Shown here: piece after piece, positions 49,361 through 56,886 of the stretch
How positions within the stretch are numbered: position 1 is the first letter of the stretch
How the letters are laid out: every line of letters starts with the position of its first letter
Assembly: GCF_900100315.1 (NCBI RefSeq)
Contig: NZ_FNFF01000018.1
Location: 97,175 to 161,174 of the forward strand
Length of the DNA stretch: 64,000 nt
Origin: Streptomyces indicus
GTDB taxonomy: Bacteria; Actinomycetota; Actinomycetes; Streptomycetales; Streptomycetaceae
Direction: 5' to 3'
Notes under the pieces: model-generated
Told to the model about the DNA's origin: nothing
Databases searched by the model: none
What the model saw: the letters and a program-made list of their open reading frames with translations, nothing else
Made by a program: the position numbers and the translations under genes

Positions 49361-50206
49361 ATGAGTCTTGGCGGCGGTTACGACGAGGACAGCCGTCCCG
49401 GTCCCGAGGCCGAGTTCTACGGCGGCACGGGCACCACGCGGACGCGCCTGCCGGAGGGCGACGCGGACGGCTACGGCGCCCCGCGCCGCCCGGCCCGCTC
49501 CTCGCGCTCGCTGGTCACGGTGGTGGGTGTGGTGGTGCTGCTCATCGCCGCGATTGCCTTCGCCAATCAGGGGGGCGAGGACGAGGGCGGGTCGGGTGGC
49601 GGCTCGAAGCCGGGGGGGAATCCGACGGCTGCGTCGGGGGAGGGTGCGGTGGGCACCGAGCGCGGTGGCATCCCGGTCGGTTACGAGCAGTCCCGTACGG
49701 GCGCACAGAGCGCGGCGGCCAACTTTGCCGTTGCCCTTGTCTCCGCGGACATCGTCAAACCTGGGCTGCGGCCGGCCATCGTCGAGACGGTCTTCGTGCC
49801 CGAGAAGAGAGACGAGCTCAAGGCCAAGTTCGACAAGGCGTACGACGACGCGTTCCTGGACAAGGTGGGCCTCGACAAGGACGGCAACGCCGCGGCCGGT
49901 CAGACCTACGTCTCGCGCACCGCCCCGGTCGGCACCAAGGCGACCGCGTACTCGGACAGTTCAGCGACCGTCGAGGTCTGGTGCACGGGTGTGTTCGGAA
50001 CCGCGGGCAAGGCCTCCACGAACCCAGTGACGAGCGACTGGTTCACCATGACGCTGAAGCTCCGGTGGACCGACGGTGACTGGAAGGTCGAGAGCTTCTC
50101 ATCGAAGGCCGGCCCTGCCCCCGTCAACGGGGACAACCAGGTGTCGTCCGCCGACGAGATCACCAAGGCCGTCGAGGAGTTCGGAGGGTTCACGTATGCC
50201 CGGTAG
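49361..50206 (+). CDS. Bitopic membrane protein, TcpC/VirB8-like
   Basis: A 281-residue protein: a charged cytoplasmic tail of about 50 residues, one membrane helix (about 51-70, LVTVVGVVVLLIAAIAFANQ), a Gly/Ser linker, then an extracytoplasmic alpha+beta domain (about 105-280) with EQSRTGAQSAAANFAVALVS and WFTMTLKLRWTDGDWKVESF. This NTF2-like pattern matches the TcpC/VirB8 family that scaffolds Gram-positive conjugation channels. ATG 49361 follows TGAGGGGG. Its 3' end overlaps the next gene by eleven bases. Confidence 0.8.
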   Translation: MSLGGGYDEDSRPGPEAEFYGGTGTTRTRLPEGDADGYGAPRRPARSSRSLVTVVGVVVLLIAAIAFANQGGEDEGGSGGGSKPGGNPTAASGEGAVGTERGGIPVGYEQSRTGAQSAAANFAVALVSADIVKPGLRPAIVETVFVPEKRDELKAKFDKAYDDAFLDKVGLDKDGNAAAGQTYVSRTAPVGTKATAYSDSSATVEVWCTGVFGTAGKASTNPVTSDWFTMTLKLRWTDGDWKVESFSSKAGPAPVNGDNQVSSADEITKAVEEFGGFTYAR

Positions 50207-51539
50207 CCATTACCGACGACGCACCCTCGCCCTGGCCGGGGCAGTCGCAGCCGTGCAGGCGGCTGCCCTGACGCTGGCCACACGGGCCTTCGCGGCACCC
50301 ACGCCCGACCCCGACGACAACTGTGACCTCATCGTCGGCCCGGCGCGGGAGTACTGCGAGAACGGCGAATCCGGCTCCGGCGACGCCCCCAAAACCCCCG
50401 CCGACGAAGCCCTCAACACCCTCGACCCCCTCAGCTCTCTCGCCAAGGGCTGTGCCGACGCCGCGAGTTGGACCGTCGACAAGCTCAGCGAGGCCGTGAA
50501 CAAGACGGCGGACGTCGACTTCACCAACGACAAGTTCCTCCAGAGCTACGCCGTCGTCTTCGCCGCGTCCACCATCCTCACCCTCCTGCTCTGGCTGCTC
50601 GCGGTCGCCAAGCGGGCCGTGCGCGGGGTGCCGCTCACCACCGCCATCAGCGAGGCCATCGGCTTCCTGTGGCTGACGGTGCTCGCCTCCGCGTTCACGC
50701 CGCTGATCCTCTACACCGTGGTCTCCGCCACCGACGGGATCACCGACGCCATCGCGAAGGCCACGGGGAACCAGACGGACACGTTTTTCGGGACCTTCTC
50801 CGAGGCCCTGAAGAAGGGCGAGGACATCGGCGGCGGGCCGATCATGCTGATCGTCGTCTCGCTGGTCAGCATCCTCGCCGCGGGAGTCCTCTGGCTCGAA
50901 CTCGTCATCCGCGCCGCCCTGCTCTACGTGGGCGCGCTGCTCGGGACCGTCGTGTACGCCGGGCTCGTCGACAAGAACCTCTGGGGCCACGTACGGCGGT
51001 GGGCGGGCATCATGATCGCCGTCATCCTGGTCAAACCCGTGATCGTGATCGTGCTCGGGCTCGCGGGTGCCCTCAGCGACGCCGACGGGCCGAACGCGTT
51101 CTCGGCCGTGGTCTCCGGCCTCAGCATCATCCTGCTCGCCATCTTCGCCAGCGCGATGATCTACCGCTTCGTGCCCGGGTTCGGCGACGAGATCGCCGCG
51201 GGCCGCAACAACCGCATCATGAGCGGCGCCGAGTCCAAGGCCGCCGCCGTGATCTCCTCGCCCGCCGCCCTCGTCTCGCAGGGCATCAAGACCCACAGCG
51301 CCCGCGGCCGGGGCGGCGACGGAGGCGGCGGCGGGCAGGCCCGTCCCGCCAACCCCGCCTCCGGCGGCGTCGCCGCCCACAGCACGCGCGGCGCCTCGAA
51401 CGGCGGCGGAACTGTCCCCTCCGCCGCACCCCCGCCCCGTACGACCCCGAGCACGAGCACCCACAGCTCGCGCGGGGCAGGACGGGCAGGAGCCACCGCA
51501 AGCCGCACCAGCAACCGCTCTGGAGGTGAAGGGCGTTGA
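50196..51539 (+). CDS. Polytopic channel-like membrane protein, VirB6/TrbL-like
   Basis: A 447-residue protein: signal peptide (RRRTLALAGAVAAVQAAALT, about 1-34), a Cys-containing segment (two Cys in DDNCDLIVGPAREYC, third in AKGCAD), then six or seven helices between about residues 120 and 325. A basic, Gly/Ser/Thr-rich disordered tail of about 110 residues follows (QGIKTHSARGRGGDGGGGGQ). The helix layout with VVSLVSILAAGVLWLELVIRAALLYVG matches TrbL/VirB6-type channel proteins. ATG 50196 overlaps the TcpC-like gene, with GGAGG in front. The stop overlaps the next start (TTGA). Confidence 0.8.
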   Translation: MPGSHYRRRTLALAGAVAAVQAAALTLATRAFAAPTPDPDDNCDLIVGPAREYCENGESGSGDAPKTPADEALNTLDPLSSLAKGCADAASWTVDKLSEAVNKTADVDFTNDKFLQSYAVVFAASTILTLLLWLLAVAKRAVRGVPLTTAISEAIGFLWLTVLASAFTPLILYTVVSATDGITDAIAKATGNQTDTFFGTFSEALKKGEDIGGGPIMLIVVSLVSILAAGVLWLELVIRAALLYVGALLGTVVYAGLVDKNLWGHVRRWAGIMIAVILVKPVIVIVLGLAGALSDADGPNAFSAVVSGLSIILLAIFASAMIYRFVPGFGDEIAAGRNNRIMSGAESKAAAVISSPAALVSQGIKTHSARGRGGDGGGGGQARPANPASGGVAAHSTRGASNGGGTVPSAAPPPRTTPSTSTHSSRGAGRAGATASRTSNRSGGEGR

Positions 51540-53086
51540 CGACCCAGTCCCACACGGTCACGCCCCGCCGCACCTATCTCATCGGCCGCGCCCGGCCGAA
51601 CGCGATCATCGGCAAGAACCGTGAGACCGGCGAGATCGCGCTGATCATCGTCGGCGCGTTCCTCGGCATGATGTGCGGGCTCCTCGTGCCCGTGCTCAGC
51701 CTGCGGATCGTGCTGCTCATGGGCTTCCCGCTGCTCGCGCTCGCCGTGGTGTACGTGCCGTACAAGGGGCGCACCTTCTTCAAGTGGTACGAGATCAACC
51801 GCAGTTACAAGCGCACACTGCGGCAGGGCACGGCCTACCGGTCGGGCGCCCCGGAGGCCGGGGTGCGGCTCGACGGCCGTGAGGTCGAGGTCGGGCCGCC
51901 GCCGGGTATCGGCCGGATCACCTGGCTCGCGGCGCCCTTCGGCCCGGACGAGATCGCCGTGCTGCTGCACGCCGACCGCAGGACGGTCACGGCCGCGATC
52001 GAGATCGAGGGCCCGGGCGTGGGCCTGCGCGACTCCGAGGACCAGGAGGCCCTGGTCGACCGCTTCGGCACGCTGCTCAAGCACGTGGCGAACGGCGACG
52101 GCTTCGTGACCCGCCTCCAGATGCTGGCCCGTACGCTGCCCGCCGACCCCGACGCCCACGCCAAGGACGTGGCCGTCCGCGGGGACGACAAGGCGCCGGG
52201 CTGGCTCCAGGAGTCGTACGACCAGCTCCAGTCCATGGTGTCCACGAGCAGCGAGCAGCACCGCGCCTACCTGGTCGCGTGCATGCACTACAGCCGCGAC
52301 CTGGCCGCCGAGGCCGCCGCGATGGCGCGCGCCACGCGGCCGCTCGCGGGCCGCAAGGTGGACAAGGACGCCGGGCTCGCGGTGGTCATGGCCCGTGAGC
52401 TCACGGACATCTGCTCGCGCCTCCAGGAGGCCGACATCCGCGTACGGCAGCCGCTCGGCCAGGGCCGGCTCGCCTCGCTCGTGCACTCGATGTACGACCC
52501 GGACCACCCCATCGACCACATCCAGGCGATGACGAAGCGGAACGCCTGGCCGGCGGAGCTGGACGCCCGCGAGGCCACGTACCTGATGGCCAAGACGCGG
52601 GAGTCCTCCACGCGCGCGCCCTGGTGCCACGCCACGGCCTGGGTGAAGGAGTGGCCGATGACGCCCGTCGGCGTCAACTTCCTCGCGCCGCTGCTCGTGC
52701 ACACCCCCGACGTGATCCGCACGGTGGCCGTGACGATGGACCTCGAACCCACCGAGATCGCCATCGAGCGGATGCTCACGGAGAAGACCAACGACGAGGC
52801 CGAGGCCTCCCGTCAGATGAAGATGAACCGGACCGTCGACCCGCGCGACGTCGCCGCCCACTCCCGCCTGGACCAGCGCGGCGAGGACCTGGCGAGCGGC
52901 GCGGCCGGCGTCAACCTGGTCGGCTACATCACCGTCTCCTCCCGTAACCCCGAGGCCCTCGCCCGCGACAAGCGGACCATCCGGGCCTCGGCCGGCAAGT
53001 CCTATCTCAAGCTGGAGTGGTGCGACCGCGAGCACCACCGGGCCTTCGTCAACACGCTGCCGTTCGCGACCGGCATCCGCCGCTAG
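51536..53086 (+). CDS. SCO6880-family protein: VirB3-like anchor plus VirB4 N-terminal domain
   Basis: A 516-residue protein with a TTG start (51536) behind GGAGGTGA, overlapping the previous stop. Residues 12-30 contain RRTYLIGRARPNAIIGKN; two helices at about 32-78 resemble VirB3/PrgI. The rest is a soluble domain with features of the SCO6880 family and the VirB4/CagE N-terminal part (VLLHADRRTVTAAIEIEGPG, SSTRAPWCHATAWVKEWP, DPRDVAAHSRLDQRGEDL). It has no Walker motifs itself. I read it as the N-terminal half of a VirB4 system whose ATPase is encoded separately by the next gene. Confidence 0.85.
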   Translation: MTTQSHTVTPRRTYLIGRARPNAIIGKNRETGEIALIIVGAFLGMMCGLLVPVLSLRIVLLMGFPLLALAVVYVPYKGRTFFKWYEINRSYKRTLRQGTAYRSGAPEAGVRLDGREVEVGPPPGIGRITWLAAPFGPDEIAVLLHADRRTVTAAIEIEGPGVGLRDSEDQEALVDRFGTLLKHVANGDGFVTRLQMLARTLPADPDAHAKDVAVRGDDKAPGWLQESYDQLQSMVSTSSEQHRAYLVACMHYSRDLAAEAAAMARATRPLAGRKVDKDAGLAVVMARELTDICSRLQEADIRVRQPLGQGRLASLVHSMYDPDHPIDHIQAMTKRNAWPAELDAREATYLMAKTRESSTRAPWCHATAWVKEWPMTPVGVNFLAPLLVHTPDVIRTVAVTMDLEPTEIAIERMLTEKTNDEAEASRQMKMNRTVDPRDVAAHSRLDQRGEDLASGAAGVNLVGYITVSSRNPEALARDKRTIRASAGKSYLKLEWCDREHHRAFVNTLPFATGIRR

Positions 53087-53131
53087 CCGTCATCAGGCGA
53101 GAGCCGCCGAGCCGTCGTAAGGGGCCAGCTC

Positions 53132-54550
53132 ATGCGAGATCCGCTGACAGCGATCACGGACGCATTCACCTCCTTCCTGTTCGGGAAGGTGGAGACCACG
53201 CGCCTGCCCGTGCGCACCTCCACGGGCCAGGCGCAGGCCGTCTACCTGCCCACGGCCGCTCCCGGCCTCGGCGACTCCGGCGTGATCATCGGCCGCGAGG
53301 TCTACAGCGGCAAGGGCTACATCTACGACCCCTTCCAGCTGTACGGGCAGCAGCTCCCGGCGCCGCACTGGCTGGTGCTCGGCGAGTCCGGCAACGGCAA
53401 GTCGGCGCTGGAGAAGACGTACGTACTGCGGCAGTTGAGGTTCCGCGACCGCCAGGTGGTCGTGCTCGACGCGCAGGGCGAGGACGGGGTGGGCGAGTGG
53501 AACCTCATCGCCCAGGAGCTGGGCATAACGCCGATCCGCCTGGACCCGACGGTCGCCCTCGACACCGGGATCCGGCTCAACCCGCTCGACCCCTCCATCA
53601 CCTCGACCGGCCAGCTCGCGCTGCTCCGCACCATCATCGAGGTGGCGATGGGGCACGGCCTCGACGAGCGCTCGGGCTTCGCGCTCAAGGTCGCGCACGC
53701 CTACGTCAACGAGACGATCGTCGAGCGCCAGCCGGTGCTCTCCGACATCGTGGAGCAACTGCGCCACCCGGAGCCGGAGTCGGCCGAGGCGATGAACGTG
53801 GCGTTGGAGGACGTACGGGCCTGGGGTCTGGACGTCGCGCTCGTCCTCGACCGTCTGGTCGACGGTGACCTGCGCGGCATGTTCGACGGCCCGACGACGG
53901 TCGGCATCGACCTCGACGCACCCCTGATCGTCTTCGACCTCTCGCACATCGACCGCAACTCCATCGCCATGCCGATCCTCATGGCGATCGTCGGCGTGTG
54001 GCTGGAGCACACGTGGATCAGGCCGGACCGCAAGAAGCGCATCTTCCTGGTGGAAGAGGCGTGGCACATCATCAACTCTCCGTTCGTGGCCCAGCTCTTC
54101 CAGCGCCTGCTCAAGTTCGGCCGGCGCCTCGGCCTGTCCTTCGTGGCAGTGGTGCACCACCTGTCGGACGTGGTGGACGGAGCGGCGGCGAAGGAGGCCG
54201 CGGCGATCCTCAAGATGGCCTCCACGCGCACGATCTACGCCCAGAAGGCGGACGAGGCGCGGGCCACGGGCAAGGTGCTCGGCCTGCCGCGCTGGGCGGT
54301 GGAGATCATCCCCACGCTGACCCCGGGCATCGCGGTCTGGGACGTCAACGGCAATGTGCAGGTCGTGAAGCACCTCATCACGGAGATGGAGCGGCCGCTG
54401 GTGTACACCGACCGCGCCATGACGGAGTCGGCCGCCGAGTCGATGGCCGCGGCCTCGGAAGAACTGCTCGCCGCCGAACGGGAGGCGGAGGAGCGGGCGT
54501 TGTACATGGAGCAGCAGATGGGTTCGTCCTCGGAATCCACGGTGGCGTGA
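53132..54550 (+). CDS. VirB4/TraE-type ATPase
   Basis: A 472-residue cytoplasmic ATPase. Walker A is GESGNGKSA (residues 84-92); Walker B is RIFLVEEAWH (about 303-312), followed by FQRLLKFGRRLGLSFVAVVHH and a VirB4-like ending (RTIYAQKADEARATGKVLGL and GIAVWDVNGNVQVVKHLI). It would power assembly or transport at the channel formed by the preceding genes. It follows the SCO6880-family gene by 45 bases. The usual VirB4 N-terminal domain is missing here because it lies in that separate protein. Confidence 0.9.
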   Translation: MRDPLTAITDAFTSFLFGKVETTRLPVRTSTGQAQAVYLPTAAPGLGDSGVIIGREVYSGKGYIYDPFQLYGQQLPAPHWLVLGESGNGKSALEKTYVLRQLRFRDRQVVVLDAQGEDGVGEWNLIAQELGITPIRLDPTVALDTGIRLNPLDPSITSTGQLALLRTIIEVAMGHGLDERSGFALKVAHAYVNETIVERQPVLSDIVEQLRHPEPESAEAMNVALEDVRAWGLDVALVLDRLVDGDLRGMFDGPTTVGIDLDAPLIVFDLSHIDRNSIAMPILMAIVGVWLEHTWIRPDRKKRIFLVEEAWHIINSPFVAQLFQRLLKFGRRLGLSFVAVVHHLSDVVDGAAAKEAAAILKMASTRTIYAQKADEARATGKVLGLPRWAVEIIPTLTPGIAVWDVNGNVQVVKHLITEMERPLVYTDRAMTESAAESMAAASEELLAAEREAEERALYMEQQMGSSSESTVA

Positions 54551-54551
54551 G

Positions 54552-56144
54552 ATGCGGTACGAGCATGAGCGGGGGTACCCCCGCGACCCCGGAAGAGGCC
54601 CGGGTGGGCCCGGCGGCTCCGGCGGGTCCGGTGGCATTCCGGACGGGCTGCTCGTGGGCGTGCTCGCGTTCGTCCTCGGCCTGTCGGTGCTCGTGTGGAC
54701 GGCGACCGGGCTCGCGGGACTGTTCGCGCACGGCGCCTGGCCGTCCGGGGTCACCTTCGGGCGGACCCCGCAGGCGATAAGGCACTTGGTGTCCGCTCCG
54801 CACGACGTGGCGGGCGCGTGGCCCTCCACACCGGCCGCGGAGCTCTCCGGATACGGGCTGTTCTGGGGCCTGGTGATCGGCCAGGCGATGGTCCTGGTGG
54901 TCCTGACGGTGTTCGTGATGGGGACTTGGGCGCGGTGGCGGGCTGTCCGGGCTTCCTCCACTGCCTCCGCTTCGTCCGCTTCTCCTTCCCGTGACGGGGA
55001 TACGGAGAAGCGGGACTGGTCCACTTCTCCTCCGCGGGACAGGGAGGTGGAGGAGCGGGACTGGTCCCCTTCTCCTCCCCGCGACGGAGTCGCGGAGCAG
55101 CGCGTGGCGCCGGAGGCGCCGTTGCCCGTGGTGCCGGAGGCACCGGTCGAGCGGGTGCCGGAGGCACCCAGCGCCCCCGTTCCGGAGGAACGCCACCCGC
55201 TCCCCGCACAGCGGCAACCGCAACGACTGGTCCTGGGTGACCCTCGCACCCGAAAGCCCCTCGCCGTGCAGGCGATCCAAGACGCCGAGGGCCCCGCCCT
55301 CATCGTCACCAGCGACCCCACCGTCTGGGAGGACACCAAGGACGCCCGGTCCAAGCTCGGCCCGGTCCTCCTGTACGACCCGGGCCACCTCTGCGACACC
55401 CCGGCCCGCATGCACTGGAACCCCGCAGCCGGCTGCGAGGACAAGGAGACCGCACGGCAGCGCGCCGAGGCCCTGCTCGCCCCGGTCCGCCCCACCGCCA
55501 AGCTCGACGCCGCCACGGCCGCCACCGCGGAGACCCTGCTGCGCAGCTATCTGCACGCCGCCGCCGTGGACAACCGCGGCGTCAAGCACGTGCACCGCTG
55601 GGCCCAGGGCAGCCAGGTGCAGGAGGCCGTCCGCACCCTCCGTACGCACCCGAAAGCCGCCGCCGGATCCGCCGGCGAACTCGAGGCCGAGCTCACCGCG
55701 CACCCCGAACGCCGGGACATGGCACAGGAGTTGACGGCCCGCGCCCTGTCCTCGCTCTTCTCGATCCACATCCGCGAGGCCTGCACACCCAACCGAACTG
55801 ATGCACTCACCTTGGATTCCTTCGTGGACGAAGGGGGCACCCTTTACGTGGTGGGTGAAGCCATCGAGGATCCACGGACGCAGCCCGGTGCCATGCCTTT
55901 GCTCACCGCACTCGTTTCGAGCGTGGTCGAGCGCGGCCGGCGCATGGCCGAACGGTCATCCGCCGGTCGCCTCGACCCACCACTGACCCTGGTCCTGGAC
56001 GACGTCGCGGCGGTCGCTCCGCTTCCCCAGCTCCCGGAGCTGCTCGACGCCGGCACGGAGCACCTGGGTCTGGTGACCCTGGCCCTGCTCCGTTCCCGCG
56101 AGCAGGGCCGCTCCCGTTGGCCCGGCGCCGAACTGCCGGTGTAG
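54552..56144 (+). CDS. VirD4/TraD-like protein with degenerate nucleotide site
   Basis: A 530-residue protein: Gly/Pro-rich start, two helices (about residues 32-57 and 98-121), then a disordered Ser/Pro/Arg/Glu linker with a duplicated RDWSxSPPRD unit. The C-terminal domain looks like a VirD4 coupling protein (LYDPGHLCDTPARMHWNP, AETLLRSYLHAAAVD, TLVLDDVAAVAPLPQLPELL). The position of the P-loop reads ALIVTSDPTVWEDT, so Walker A is absent, and the protein ends right after SREQGRSRW, where coupling proteins normally continue. It probably acts as a structural or receptor subunit. The start is one base after the ATPase stop. Confidence 0.8.
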   Translation: MRYEHERGYPRDPGRGPGGPGGSGGSGGIPDGLLVGVLAFVLGLSVLVWTATGLAGLFAHGAWPSGVTFGRTPQAIRHLVSAPHDVAGAWPSTPAAELSGYGLFWGLVIGQAMVLVVLTVFVMGTWARWRAVRASSTASASSASPSRDGDTEKRDWSTSPPRDREVEERDWSPSPPRDGVAEQRVAPEAPLPVVPEAPVERVPEAPSAPVPEERHPLPAQRQPQRLVLGDPRTRKPLAVQAIQDAEGPALIVTSDPTVWEDTKDARSKLGPVLLYDPGHLCDTPARMHWNPAAGCEDKETARQRAEALLAPVRPTAKLDAATAATAETLLRSYLHAAAVDNRGVKHVHRWAQGSQVQEAVRTLRTHPKAAAGSAGELEAELTAHPERRDMAQELTARALSSLFSIHIREACTPNRTDALTLDSFVDEGGTLYVVGEAIEDPRTQPGAMPLLTALVSSVVERGRRMAERSSAGRLDPPLTLVLDDVAAVAPLPQLPELLDAGTEHLGLVTLALLRSREQGRSRWPGAELPV

Positions 56145-56166
56145 TCCGGGGACTTCACCCCCACGC

Positions 56167-56808
56167 TCACGCCTTCCCGTACAGCTTCAGAAAGAGCTCC
56201 ACCCCTTCGCGTACGAGCAAGTCGAGCCGCTCGGGCTCCAGCGGCAGCGCGCCCTGGTACGACTCGGACGTCACGGCCCCGCCGGTGAACAGGACGAAGT
56301 GCCGCACCGCCCGGTCCGCGTTCCCCTCGTCCACCGCGAGGAGCCCCGCACGCCCGGCCTCCAGGAGATGCCCCTTCAGGGCCTCCCTGGTCGCCTGCGG
56401 CCCGATGCGCTGCCACTCCTTGAGGACGTCCGCGGGCAGCCGCCCGGCCTCCGGAATGATCTGCCGTACGAGGGCGAAGTGCTCGGGGTGGGCCTCGGCG
56501 CCACCGACCCATTCCAATGCCAGGTCTACGAGATCGGCCTCGGGGTCGCGGAATTTGTGGAAGTGCCGTGCGAGCACCTCCTGTTGGGCCGCCGTCACGG
56601 CGGCCGAGCTGTCCAGGAGCACCGCCCGGAACAGCCCCTCCTTGTCCCCGAAGTGGTTGTAGAGCGTCCGGCTCGACACCCCGGCCTCGGCCGCGATCGC
56701 GTCGATGCTCGCCCGCGTGTAGCCCTCGCGCCCGAACACCGTCCGGGCACCCTTCAGGATGGCCTGCCGCTTCTCCAACATCCCCTTGCGCAGAGGCTTT
56801 TCCGCCAT
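56167..56808 (-). CDS. TetR-family repressor
   Basis: A 213-residue regulator. The N-terminal helix-turn-helix (about residues 12-58) reads KRQAILKGARTVFGREGYTR then IAAEAGVSSRTLYNHFGDKE. The C-terminal ligand domain resembles the TetR_C_7/AefR-like group. ATG at 56808 with GAGG upstream. It is divergent from an MFS exporter gene, with two dyads in the 78-base gap (56839-56876), so it very likely represses that gene and itself until the drug or metabolite binds. Confidence 0.93.
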   Translation of the reverse strand: MAEKPLRKGMLEKRQAILKGARTVFGREGYTRASIDAIAAEAGVSSRTLYNHFGDKEGLFRAVLLDSSAAVTAAQQEVLARHFHKFRDPEADLVDLALEWVGGAEAHPEHFALVRQIIPEAGRLPADVLKEWQRIGPQATREALKGHLLEAGRAGLLAVDEGNADRAVRHFVLFTGGAVTSESYQGALPLEPERLDLLVREGVELFLKLYGKA

Positions 56809-56838
56809 ACGAAACCTCAACCTAGGTCGAGCCAAAAA

Positions 56839-56876
56839 TTACAATGACCGTTGTAATCACTACAACGTTCGTTGTA
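56839..56876. promoter_or_regulatory. Double operator between tetR and MFS genes
   Basis: Dyad 1: TTACAA-N6-TTGTAA (56839-56856). Dyad 2: TACAAC-GTTC-GTTGTA (56861-56876). They cover the likely -35 (TTGTAA, 56851-56856) and abut the -10 (TAGCTT, 56875-56880) of the MFS gene. The -10 ends six bases before the MFS ATG (leaderless). The region is strongly AT-rich. Confidence 0.8.
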
Positions 56877-56886
56877 GCTTATCGGC

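Noticed and set aside
48841..56144. Integrative conjugative element or prophage
   Set aside because: No integrase, excisionase, replication gene, relaxase, tRNA or direct-repeat attachment site was seen on either side.
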